NCBI GenBank assembly: GCA_020137815.1
Contig: CM035356.1
Span: forward strand, 4,085,356-4,149,355
Direction: 5' to 3'
Length of the DNA stretch: 64,000 nt
Source of the DNA: Hormiphora californensis
Lineage: Eukaryota; Ctenophora; Tentaculata; Cydippida; Pleurobrachiidae
The position numbers and the translations under genes were made by a program. Below, piece by piece: positions 32,826 through 41,805 of the stretch (position 1 is the first letter of the stretch; the number at the start of each line of letters is the position of its first letter). The notes beneath the pieces are model-generated. The model saw nothing but the letters and a program-made list of their open reading frames with translations. It was not told where the DNA came from and ran no database searches.

Positions 32826-33974
32826 AACAAATTTTGTGTTACAGGCGTATATGAAGTGTGTACAGCAGGATACACAGAAGAGATCGGCTGAAGCAAGTCG
32901 TCGGGAAGAGTCAATGAAAATGGGAATGAATCGGGAGGAAATCTTTGATTTTGTAAGTAAATGATGCTGGTATGATGCTGGTTTGTATTGCGTAACTGCT
33001 GTTGCTATGACAACTTTGAAATTATATCCATTCTTTTCTTTCTTTAGGACTCAGAAGATACACTTATTGATGATATACGGTTATCGAGACGGTCCCTGGA
33101 AGAATTCAGTCAGATACCTCCCCAAGGTGAGCTAATACATACACACCTACTAATTATCAACATTATTACATTGTCTAAATGGTGTAATATGTAACGAAAT
33201 TATGCAATCATTCTGTGAATATATTTTCGGTCGAATTATGTCTAAAGAATGTTCCTATTCATATTTAACTTTCTTTTTCTCTCATAAATTCTCTCATTCT
33301 TTCATTTCCCTCCATTATGTAGGGATTATGTATCTTTAACTCCAACTCATTTCCCTCCATTATATATCTCTAACTCCAACTCTAATCAGACTGGTCTAGA
33401 GAACGACAATTGGAAGTGTGCCGAACGAAACTTGGCCTGCTATTCCCTCCACTTGATCTGGGCACAAATCGGATCCTGAATATCACCGTAGGCTCAGAGA
33501 ACAAGGGATGTTGGAATGGGACCGCAGTGGGGGCATACGTTGTGGATTATTTCTCACCACGTCACGAGGTATGTAGTGGTTCCCTTTTTCATTTTGTGGC
33601 AGCAGTTAACACCTATGACCCCCTGATTCCACGGTGATACCACAATTCATATTGGAGGGTTGGGAAATTAATTACTCTGGGCACTGGGCAGATTAACTGC
33701 CCTTGGAACTACCAACTACGGGGAGACTTCCCCACCCGTTTTAACCCTAACTCAACTCTCAAGACCAAAAACTTAACCATCTAATACCCATTCTTGTCCC
33801 TCTCAGAAGCAGGAGGTAACATCGATAGAGGAATTGGATCAGAAGATGTGTCAGTTTGCCATGGAGTGTTCGTTAGAGAAAGTAATGCCAGTACTGAACA
33901 ATGCCCACCACGGGCCAACGATGGTACAAATTCTGGCTTCCATGGTCGCCTCCCTCTACTACTGTTGCTGCTAA
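20171..33974 (+). CDS. Glypican-like secreted/GPI-type core protein
   Basis: Glypicans are GPI-anchored heparan-sulfate proteoglycan cores that bind growth factors and morphogens at the cell surface. Nine exons: 20171-20297, 20466-20597, 20955-21409, 25741-25809, 27246-27434, 32845-32952, 33048-33126, 33390-33568, 33807-33974. GT-AG borders and phases give 501 residues, a usual glypican length. There is a signal peptide (YARAVYLLVLLTSIFCVTAL) and an early CC pair (KFACCQTQ). The block EIVKMQQCSLC...CPAYYDAL, then QCVPQLEELYARWDSLMGAM, corresponds to the family's LM.M..C..C and W..fidam region. ENKGCWNGTAVGAY matches the conserved CWNG motif. The tail (QILASMVASLYYCCC) is mildly hydrophobic and could carry a GPI signal. 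No SG cluster for heparan-sulfate attachment is visible. Glypican family is likely; which subfamily is unclear. Confidence 0.82.
22321..22775. repeat. (GA)n and (CT)n arrays in intron 3 of the glypican-like gene
   Basis: (GA)n at about 22321-22452 and (CT)n at about 22678-22775 lie 230 bp apart in opposite sense, so they could pair as a long imperfect stem. Confidence 0.9.
23376..23451. promoter_or_regulatory. Triple CACGTGAC E-box repeat, possible intronic enhancer
   Basis: Three direct copies of a ~32-bp unit beginning CACGTGACCTGT and containing GCCCTTATTTGGTCAA. The array is flanked by two copies of GGGTGTGTTTTTCATTTGT (about 23337 and 23465). CACGTGAC is a USF/MITF-type E-box. Clustering is consistent with a regulatory site but may be simple tandem duplication. 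Confidence 0.35.
23903..24095. repeat. Tandem duplication of a ~100-bp unit
   Basis: Two adjacent copies share TTTCCACAGAAAAGCATATC, TGTATAATATTTCTAAAGAA and ATCATATTTTGATATACCCC. The first copy has an expanded AAAG stretch. Confidence 0.85.
24147..24830. mobile_element. hAT-like MITE with 8-bp target duplication
   Basis: The element starts CCCCGTTCGAAAATTC and ends AAAATTCGAACGGGG, terminal inverted repeats of at least 11 bp. It is flanked by CAGTGAGG on both sides (24139-24146 and 24831-24838). An 8-bp duplication is the hAT signature. Internally there are many TTTTCAGC/GCTGAAAA words, a direct duplication of a 46-bp stretch near 24424-24500, and GA/CT tracts. No transposase is encoded. 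It lies in intron 3 of the glypican-like gene. Confidence 0.85.
25843..25965. mobile_element. Single end of a pogo-like element related to the 3121 MITE
   Basis: CAGTCGGACCCCGATTTACC follows a TA dinucleotide 33 bp after the exon ending at 25809. CCCCGATTTAC-type words repeat three more times up to about 25965. No matching opposite end was found in the intron, so this is a truncated relative. Confidence 0.6.
26295..26822. mobile_element. Fold-back MITE with 11-bp terminal inverted repeats
   Basis: TTTCCCTGCCC near 26296 is matched by GGGCAGGGAAA near 26811-26821. Just inside the left end are two consecutive hairpins: GGGTGAATGCC-GAA-GGCATTCACCC and ATGCCTTTTTAC..GTAAAAAGGCAT. No ORF. It lies in intron 4 of the glypican-like gene. 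I could not identify a clear target duplication. Confidence 0.6.
27725..28076. repeat. (GA)n-rich tract with unique interruptions
   Basis: Mixed GAGA arrays with GCGA and AAGA variants around a ~90-bp unique island (27840-27920), in intron 5 of the glypican-like gene. Confidence 0.85.
29057..29342. repeat. (CT)n array, ~285 bp
   Basis: Almost pure CT with ATCT interruptions at both ends, in intron 5 of the glypican-like gene. Confidence 0.92.
29500..31930. other. Homopolymer-rich, possibly low-quality sequence within intron 5 of the glypican-like gene
   Basis: Composition changes abruptly. Runs of C or G up to about 20 nt (29877-29895, 31033-31125, 31895-31915) sit among C/T homopolymer words, unlike anything else in the window. 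No exon is recognisable. It could be a polypyrimidine satellite or a poorly resolved assembly segment. Confidence 0.5.
31990..32330. repeat. Two (GA)n arrays
   Basis: (GA)n at about 31993-32095 and 32236-32328 in intron 5 of the glypican-like gene. Confidence 0.85.
32754..32820. repeat. (CT)n array just upstream of an exon
   Basis: An uninterrupted CT array ends 25 bp before the acceptor at 32844. It could serve as an extended polypyrimidine tract for the exon at 32845. Confidence 0.9.
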
Positions 33975-34385
33975 AATGACAAAGAGGGAAAGAGAAGGAG
34001 AAAGAGAAGGAGAAAGAGATCGTGGTGCTCCGTCATATTTGCTGTCCGTATAACGTTGCCTACGGCACGCGAAAAAAGACTGCGTCTTAGAGTCGTAGAC
34101 CACTTCGTCGCACAGGCAACGCTTTTTGCGGGCGAGCGAGAAAGTTTATGAGAAGTGAGAGAGAGGTTTTTAGTAGTTTATAATTAGGTCCTGAAAATAA
34201 GAATTACTCTCTCCTCACCCCTATGAATATCACATTATACCTAGCTTTCACACTTTTTTGTTAGTTTTCAAGATCTGCTGGACATACGTGTGTGTTTTTG
34301 TGTGATCTGCTGCTGGACATGTGTGTTTTTGTTTGTGAAATTTTCACTTTTGTTCTCTCCACTTATAGAAGGAAGATGTTCCTGA

Positions 34386-34391
34386 AATAAA
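34386..34391 (+). terminator. Candidate polyadenylation signal of the glypican-like gene
   Basis: AATAAA lies about 410 bp after the TAA at 33972-33974, within AT-rich 3' sequence. Confidence 0.5.
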
Positions 34392-35748
34392 GATCATATA
34401 CCTCAGATATATATACGCCACTTATTTAGAGTTAGTTAGTACACTATATATCCCTTGCTGAGTACCTTGCTGTGAACCTCTGATGCCTGACAGTCCTGAC
34501 CCAAGTTGCACCTTTTTTCGTGTTTTGTTTTTTAGCGGTGTTAGTTACCGTCCATTATTTAGACGAATGATTTGTTTTTCACAAGAAAATTGATTGACAG
34601 AATATATAATATAGCTCTCAATTTGAGTAGTAAGGGCTGTATCAAGTGAGTGAGTGTGTGAGTGTGTGAGTATGTGTGTGTTGCAATCCTGTTCGCGAGA
34701 GTCCTTCGCTAAGTATCGTGGAGATGGGACTGATGCTATTACTTTTAGTGGTGTGTGGCCGACTTACTCGATCTCACTCCCATTAGAGGTAGCGTCGGTG
34801 TTCTCTAGTTTATACCCAACCCCCTCAGAAAGGTGTTCTGATATAAACTAGACAACCTCTGTGAACTGTGAGTGTCTGTGTGGAAATTGATTTGCAACTG
34901 TTGAATTTGATCGATATGTATTTATTCACCCACCCTTGTATACCAAGAAATTATGCGTGTTTTATTCATGGATGTCTCGACCAAAACGTGAAGTTTTACG
35001 TCATATTTAACGTCATATCGATGCCGGCATTTGCGATTTCATGGAAAGCGCTGTAACACAGTTTGTGCCTTGCATCGTCCTGCCGCGCCGCGCGCGAGAA
35101 AAATGATTTCGTCGCGTCGCAAAAAAGTTTTCAAGTTTGTTCGCCCAAAAATTTAAAAAACGAGCAAAAAAAATTGTGGGATCCCTCAGGCCTCATTACT
35201 AAATCCTAATCCAAATCCTTAAGGCTAAAACTGTGTGTTTTTCCTATCCATGGGCTGACGCAGGAAGCCTCTGCATTGCTTTATTGAATGTACGGGTTAA
35301 CACGATCATGCAAAGCAAAATGGCAGTGATTTCGTACGGCAGTCGGCAATCTCCTGGGCACTGGGAACTTTTTTAACAGCCTGTGTCCTCTGACTGATGA
35401 CTCAGAGGACAGATCACTCAAATTGTATTAGATACTCTGAGCCGTCTGGTAGTTTCGTCTCTAAGGATCCAATGCAGTTTTTGATTATTACACATTTGTT
35501 CGGTACAGTTAATTTTATTTGTATGTTCGTGTTTTGTTATGCTCTTGTTTTATATCTCTACCACTTTTGAAAGTGAGCAAGTAGGTCAAGCGTAGGCTGT
35601 TGGTGCGTGCTCCATTATTTTACACTATAAAGTGCTATATTTACATTTACGTTTACGTTTGTTGATTTCCACGGTCCACCATTAATAACTGAACCCCGTT
35701 TAGCTTTCATTTACTTGACAATGAGCGAACAGTAATCTATCGACACCT
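34392..35748. other. Intergenic region and promoter side of the Cdh1 gene
   Basis: No coding frame recognised. It contains a GC-rich CCGCGCCGCGCGCG patch near 35082-35096. The last ~100 bp carry the Cdh1 5' leader with a tiny uORF. Confidence 0.4.
35721..35735 (+). CDS. Five-codon upstream ORF before Cdh1
   Basis: ATG AGC GAA CAG TAA ends 13 bp before the main ATG at 35749. Such a short, close uORF could lower initiation at the main start or allow reinitiation. It is conditional on transcription starting upstream. Confidence 0.35.
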   Translation: MSEQ

Positions 35749-38700
35749 ATGGAAGACGGGCCTGCTAGCCCCTCCGTCGCGGAGTGCAGTAAACCAGTGA
35801 GTGGGCCATCTGAGCCCCGGACACCGACCAAAAACAAACGGAACAAATCCGCCACTGGCCATTACTCCCCGCATCTTCGCAGCAACTTAGCCGTAAGTGT
35901 TTAGATTCATAACCACTATTGGTCTATTATCATCTACCACTGCTGCACTCATAGGAGGACAGCATTTGATATATTGTAAACTCAGATTTAACGAATTATG
36001 TGCTTCATATTTATTCCGTTTTAAGTGGACCGGTCGGTAACCCCGGTTTTCCCAAAAATATTCAATAAATGTATATAACACCACTCGCCCATGTTTATTC
36101 AGGCTGGCTCGCCTAGCAAGGAGAAGAGCTGTGATAGGTTTATCCCAACGCGAAACAGCGCCCACTGGGACAACAACTTCTCCCTCGCACCGGAAGCTCA
36201 AAGCGAAAACGGAGAGGAAGGAAGAGAACAGCAGACCTACCGATGCTTGCTACAGGTGCGTGTAAAGTAAACACTATCTTTCTTACATAATGGCACAATA
36301 CAGTGTAGCAGTAACTACGAAACGAACATACATTATCAATTTATCACCAGTGTTCAAAGTCCCAGGAAGCAATAATTTTACCCCCGTAGAATGAATTGTT
36401 GGGTGCCAACATTGATGATATCAAGTCGAGTAGTGAGGATGGGTTACATCGGACCCCCCACAAAAGGCGGTTATTCCATTATCAGTCTCCCAGCCGTCAA
36501 CCCGAAGATCACGGTTATTCCCTATCCCCAGTTAGCAGGTTAGAAATCTTGAAATTTCAATATTTTCAACGTACCATTTTGTTACAATGATGCTCCGTCA
36601 TATTGCCCGCCCGCATTATAAACCACTGTTAGATTGCCCAAATATTAAAATTGAAATTTCTCCCAGAAAGAGTCAGAAGTTGTTAACGTCTCCGAAGAAG
36701 TCATTGCGAAAGATTCCCCGATTGCCTTATAAGGTGTTGGATGCTCCTGATTTGCAGGATGATTTCTATCTCAACCTAGTAGATTGGAGTTATTCAAATG
36801 TGCTGACTGTCGGGCTTAGTAACAGTGTGTACCTGTGGAGTGCCTGTACAAGCCAGGTGAGTGGTATTGGGGGGAGGGGGGTTACTGCCAGCAGATATTT
36901 GAGTGAGTTTATTATCGGTGTTTCACATACCTCTCTCTCTTGTTTCTTTCTCTTCACTGCTTAGTGTAACCGGATCCTACCCAGGTTGTGTGTTACAGCT
37001 GTCACACTGTCACCATCTAATTTACTAGTGTCTCTTATCTTTCTCTCTCCCGCTTTCTATCTCTATCCTGCCTCTTTCTATCTCTCGCTCTCTCTTTCTA
37101 AAGGACATATTATCGTTGCACAAAAACAACCTTTCTTTTGTATTTTCACTACACATCAGAGTTTATCGGTTCTTCTCAAATCTCACATTACACGAAATAT
37201 GTATCGTTTGATGAAAATTAAAACCTAACTCAAAACTAAAGTGAAATTATGCCCCAGGTACGGATGTTATGTGACTTTTCCCGTTTGTAGGCATACCGTC
37301 AGGGGGTGTCGAGTCGGACTGATGCTTTACAACGTTTCCTCGTTGTTTGGTAACAAACCGTGGGTTTGTTCAACGCTTGTGTGATCTCATGGTAATTCCA
37401 CCTTGAAATTAAGTATCTGCTAAACGGTGGAGAGAGATAAAGATGTCATCGACCATAATGGTTTTTGCAAAATGCGCCAGTGAAAAGTCTTAAACCATTT
37501 GGGCTATAGCCATATAGCCAAAAAACGGTTATTCGCAAACCTAATTATCCAATTATCTATTTAACCAGATGAGATAGAGACTTAATTCCAGCACCTACCC
37601 CCACTAATGCGAGGGCGCTGATCACTTTAGTGCCCTCAGATTTGTCTCTACTCCTATTCTAAGAGGATTTATGTTTTTGGCTACAGGCTGAAAATACAGG
37701 TAAAAGGGCGTGGCCGATTTGGGCATTTTCTCCACTACTTAGAGCTTACCTATGGACGGGATCGTGTTCAGCGGGTCAAAATAGGTGGGTTACAACCGGA
37801 ATTTGCTTTTCACCAAATAGTGAGTCAAAAAATTAAGATTCGCCCCTACTATATTATCGGTGTTTCACATACCTCTCTCTCTCTCTTGTTTCTTTCTCCT
37901 CACTGCTTAGTGTAACCGGATCCTACCCAGGTTGTGTGTTACAGCTGTCACACTGTCACCATCTAATTTACCAGTGTCTCTTATCTTTCTCTCTTCCTCT
38001 TTCTATCTCTCTATCCTACCTCTTTCTCTCAATCTCTCTCTTTCTAAAAGACATATTATCGTTGCACAAAAACAACACTTCTTTTGTATTTTCACTACAC
38101 AACAGAGTTTATCAGTTCTTCTCTAGTTTCTTCTCAAATCTCACATTACATGAAATATGTATCGTGTGATGAAAAGTAAAACCAAACTCAAAACTAAAGT
38201 GAAATTATGCCCCAGGTAACGAGATTATGTGACTTGTCGTGTGAGGGTGACACGGTCACCAGTGTTTCATGGTCGGACAGGACGAATATCCTCGCTGTAG
38301 GAACAAACAGGGGATGTGTTCAACTCTGGGACACTCAGGTAATTCCAACATGATAATCAATCTGCTAGTTTTTTACGTGAATAAGAAACGAAAAGTAGAG
38401 AAAAAGTAAAAAGTGGGTTTTATTCTAAACATTCATCATCTTGAAATCTCAAACAAGGATTTTCACTTCAAACACCCCCATCTAGTCGTGGGGTCGCCCG
38501 CGAAGGTTTCATTATCAAGCTACCGACTCTAGATGACACCCCCAGTGTGATAGATATATATCTCCCTCTTGAGAAAGTTATGTCGCATAATGAGACAGAA
38601 CTAAACGGTGACAAGGATCCGCCAACGTCGAAAAGAGAGAGATAGAGAGGGAGAAAAGGAGAGAGAAAAATAGAGAAAAAGAGAGACCTGGGGGAGAGAG

Positions 38701-38853
38701 ATGCATTGTAACATGTACACAGTATTGGCAACATTTGTGCGAATCTTTCATGCTGTGTTTACTTGCTTGTGGGAGAGAGTTTGAGAAAGTGAGTGTTAGG
38801 GGGGGGGGGGAGAGAGAGAGAGATTGGGAAAGGGGAGCGAGTGAGAGAGAGTC

Positions 38854-38892
<39 letters not shown>

Positions 38893-39392
38893 AGAGATAG
38901 AGGGGAAGAGAGTGACGGAGAGGGAGGGGAGCATCTTCACACGTACAAGCAAGCGTGTTACACAAGCATTTTACACACTAGGACTCTATTCCCCTTCTCT
39001 CTATCTGTTTTCTCTCTCTCTCCTTCAACTCACAAGCATTGGTGCGTTTGAATTTACCGTTATATATTACTCCGGAAGTCTCCACAAACTGTCAAATTTT
39101 CCGATATATTTCCTCACAACTCCTCTACCCTCCCTCACCATACAGTTTGTAACAACATCATGAACAACATCTACAACAACACCTCCCCACTTTCAGTAGT
39201 TCACAGTTGATACCTCTCTCCCTCCAGGTGCAAAAACGAACAACGATATTCGAATCTCATGAGTCTCGGGTTGGCGCCTTGGCCTGGAATAGTGACCTGT
39301 TATGCAGCGGTAGCAGAGATAGGTTTATAATTCAGAGGGATATCAGGACACCACCGCACACATTTAGGAAACTTACCGGTCACAAACAAGAG
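35749..39392 (+). CDS. FZR1-like: Cdh1/fizzy-related APC/C activator, C-terminus not found
   Basis: WD40 co-activator of the anaphase-promoting complex, acting in late mitosis, G1 and differentiation. Exons: 35749-35892, 36103-36255, 36390-36538, 36667-36856, 38216-38338, 39228-39392; phases agree over 308 codons. The APC-binding C-box DRFIPTRNSAHWDNNF is intact. Then come SPKKSLRKIPRLPYKVLDAP, LQDDFYLNLVDWS, VYLWSACTSQ, the VTSVSWSDRTNILAVGT blade, VGALAWNSDLLCSGSRDR and IIQRDIRTPPHTFRKLTGHK. The family has about 185 more residues (remaining WD40 blades and terminal IR). After the good donor at 39393 I find no such exon on either strand. A decayed copy of exon 5 sits at 37258-37390. Either the rest lies beyond rearranged sequence or the gene is broken here. 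Confidence 0.93.
36911..38367 (+). repeat. Tandem segmental duplication of a Cdh1 exon with its upstream intron
   Basis: Copy 1 (about 36911-37425) and copy 2 (about 37853-38367) align through TATTATCGGTGTTTCACATA, GTAACCGGATCCTACCCAGG, TGTGTTACAGCTGTCACACT and the ATGCCCCAG acceptor. They are about 940 bp apart. Copy 2 holds the functional exon 38216-38338. Confidence 0.9.
37258..37390 (+). pseudogene. Decayed duplicate of Cdh1 exon 5
   Basis: It follows the same ATGCCCCAG acceptor as the real exon and starts GTACGGATGTTATGTGAC, compared with GTAACGAGATTATGTGAC in the real one. Frame continuation reads VRMLCDFSRL then TAG. The end keeps a GT donor before AATTCCA. It is shifted by several small indels, so it cannot encode the WD40 blade. 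Confidence 0.85.
38640..38892. repeat. (GA)n tracts in a Cdh1 intron
   Basis: Interrupted GA arrays lie at about 38628-38700 and 38800-38925, with a G11 run near 38800. Confidence 0.85.
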
Positions 39393-40315
39393 GTAAGATT
39401 TGTGTATGTCATTACCAAAAGGAACGTTAATTTTGTAACACCCTGTACGGGATCAGAGTTGGGGTGCGTGATGTTTCGTGGTACACATCTGAGGTGCTTG
39501 CAAGTGTGTATTGATTCTCATCACGATGATACCATTTTCTGTCACACATTGTGACTCACATTGCACGTGGTGTTTGACGGAACGCGCGAAACACTCTCTC
39601 TACGAAAATAGCAACCCGACCCTGGGTCTACCGGGGTGGCGCGCGCGGGTTGAAGAGAGTACAGTGGTCAGCTAGCATTGTGGGCAGTGTCCGCGCGCAT
39701 TCTACACACCCATAACAAAGTTGTTGGGTTGAGTCTTTTGAATTTTAGCGCCCATCGAGAACTCTCTGTGTTCATGTTACAAGGTTATTATTATTAGGAG
39801 TAGGGGGGGGGGGGCATAATTGGGGATATTTGATTATCATTATTTCAGTACAGTAGACAAAATATGAGAGAAGGGTGGGGGTCAGGGTTAAACATACTGT
39901 ATGTGAAGTGTGACCACGATGAACCATTTCAATTTTCATAATCTCTGTCAAATTGAAAAAGGTGGATTTAAAATTTGAATGATTTAACATGCTACAAAGT
40001 ATTTGACAACCTATCAGCCAGCCCATCCCACTATCCCAACGCTGTCCATGTAATTTGTCCTGAGCACCACTACTAAACAGTCTCTTCCCACGTGATGCAT
40101 CACCAAATCTATCGCTCTCAACGAAACCGCCCTCCTCCTCTCCCTCACTAACTTATATCTATCTACTCTCTCTCTCTCCTAGATACTCTCTCTCTCTCTC
40201 TCTCCTTCTCGCTCTCTCGTCTCTCATCCTTCCCTTATCTCTGTTAGTTCCCGCTCCGTGTCTGTCTCTGTTGCTAGTTACCTTCTCACGACTTCAACGT
40301 TTCCCGAAATATGGG
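39393..40315. other. No gene recognised downstream of the last Cdh1 exon
   Basis: This sequence contains a donor site, a GCGCGCGGG patch near 39640, a G11 run near 39805 and CT tracts at 40165-40220. I looked for the remaining Cdh1 WD40 exons here and saw none. Confidence 0.5.
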
Positions 40316-40545
40316 GTAAGCTAAAGTCGGATTTTTTGAAACTGTCACCCCCCTGAGTTTTCAAATTTCTTTAAATGACCATAAGTCCAGTCCCTGATGG
40401 GATAGAGACTTGAAATTTGGAGGTTATAAAGATCTGCTAAGTTCTTCCGAACCTCCAAATTTCAGTCTCATATTATCAGGAACCGAGATATGACAAATTT
40501 GTTATTTAGGGGGGTGACAGTTTCAAAAAATCCGAACTTTACTGC
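40316..40545. mobile_element. 230-bp inverted-repeat MITE
   Basis: TAAAGTCGGATTTTTTGAAA followed by CTGTCACCCCCCTGAG at the left is matched in inverted orientation by GGGGGGTGACAG, TTTCAAAAAATCCGAACTTT at the right. Arms are about 45 bp. The centre contains a second imperfect inverted repeat (GAAATTTGGAGG..CCTCCAAATTTC). No coding sequence. It ends 3 bp from the stop codon of the CXorf65-like gene. Confidence 0.75.
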
Positions 40546-40548
40546 AAA

Positions 40549-41678
40549 TCACAACTTTTCAATTTTTCTTAATCTTGATTTCATTTTGAGACTGTTCATG
40601 GCTGCCATAGCGGCGAAAGGTGCGGCTGCAGTCTGTGGTTCTGCAGAGTTGTTTCGTGTACTCTTTTTCCGATTTTTTGCGTTCGGCTGTCTCCGTCCGT
40701 CTAGGGCATCAACTCCAAAAACGTCCTTTAAGTCAGGATAGTGATCATCTAGAGGGAGAGAGAGAGAAATGAATTATTAAGTAGAGAGTTAGTTTTTCCA
40801 TGGGGAATAAAAGACAGGTGTTATTCAGAAACAAGGTGAAGACACTACGGAAGTTTTATAACACCGGGCATTGGGCTTGTAAATTGTTGCCTATTTTGGT
40901 TACCTAGATTATCGATGAGAGGTTCATAATACTTCCTGCCCTTTGGATCTGTCTTTACCAGGACCAACAAGTAACACCCTCTTTCCTAAATATGGGAGGG
41001 GTTATTAATGTTTATGAAACTGGGCCAAACTGTATTCGAATTTGGAATTTTTCCACAAAATAAACGCTAGATAAAGATTAGCAGATCTATGAACTGCTGC
41101 AGCAGTCTGTACAGTGTAGAGTTCATCGGATCATACCGTTAGACAATCAGTACCCAGGGAGGTACCCTTCCTTACCGTTAGACAATCAGTACCCAGGGAG
41201 GTACCCTTCCTTACCGTTAGACAATCAGTACCCAGGGAGGTACCCTTCCTTACCGTTAGACAATCAGTACCCAGGGAGGTACCCTTCCTTACCGTTAGAC
41301 AATCAGTACCCAGGGAGGTACCCTTCCTTGTGTAGATGGAAAGTGCCCGACCCTCCTCGTCCATCAAATCCAGTGTGTAATCATCTGTGAGAGGGAGAAG
41401 TGAAATCCATAAAATGTATGGTAAATTCTAACACAATGGCGGAATGGCGGCCGGTAATTTGGGTCCGACTGTTATATCTATTGGACCGGAACCAAGCTAA
41501 TCAATGTGACAATGGCCCTATATATCAGTTGTATTGAACCACATGATCATTATCAAAACTTACCATTTTCAACATCATATGGACATCGATGGTAAATGTC
41601 CCGAAGGAGGGCGTCCACTTGGCAGTTCAAATTAAACAACCTCTCTTCACCGTCCCCAGATCTCACAACAATGAACAT
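40549..41678 (-). CDS. CXorf65-like protein
   Basis: Homologue of the uncharacterised human CXorf65 family; molecular function unknown. Minus-strand exons: 41564-41678 (coding part; exon to 41685), 41293-41384 (can extend to 41137), 40904-40985, 40549-40748. Phases agree, giving 163 residues with one minisatellite unit. It opens MFIVVRSGDGEERLFNLNC, then VDALLRDIYHRC, compared with the family's MFI.I..GD....lvN.NC...LL. Exon 2 has YTLDLMDEEGRALSI, the DL.DE.G motif. Exon 3 has ERGCYLLVLVKTDPKGRKYYEPLI, corresponding to the Y.v..v......yeplv region. The C-terminus is Lys/Arg rich and low complexity. Exon 2 ends in five tandem 39-bp units, each with a donor site. Confidence 0.82.
41137..41331 (-). 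repeat. 39-bp coding minisatellite that repeats a 5' splice site
   Basis: Five units read on the minus strand as AAGGGTACCTCCCTGGGTAC, TGATTGTCTAACG, GTAAGG. Each is 13 codons (VRKGTSLGTDCLT) without a stop and each contains CTAACG|GTAAGG, a good donor. The last unit has GTATGA. Any donor leaves phase 0, so exon 2 could end after one to five units. Confidence 0.9.
41440..41473. mobile_element. Possible remnant end of a pogo-like element
   Basis: GGGTCCGACTG near 41461-41471 matches the right terminus of the element ending at 4083. No opposite end is seen nearby. It is in intron 1 of the CXorf65-like gene. Confidence 0.3.
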
Positions 41679-41805
41679 AACGCAGCTGAAAGGAGAATGA
41701 GCTACTGTTGGAAATTTTCCAGTTTTTGCTTCATGAAATTAATCGGAAGACCGGCTTCCCATACATATGAAATAAACAAAAACAAGATCGTTCAAGTACA
41801 ATTGC

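Noticed and set aside
39393-39554. Read-through of the Cdh1 exon past 39392 as coding
   Set aside because: The donor GTAAGA is strong and the extension has no WD40 similarity.
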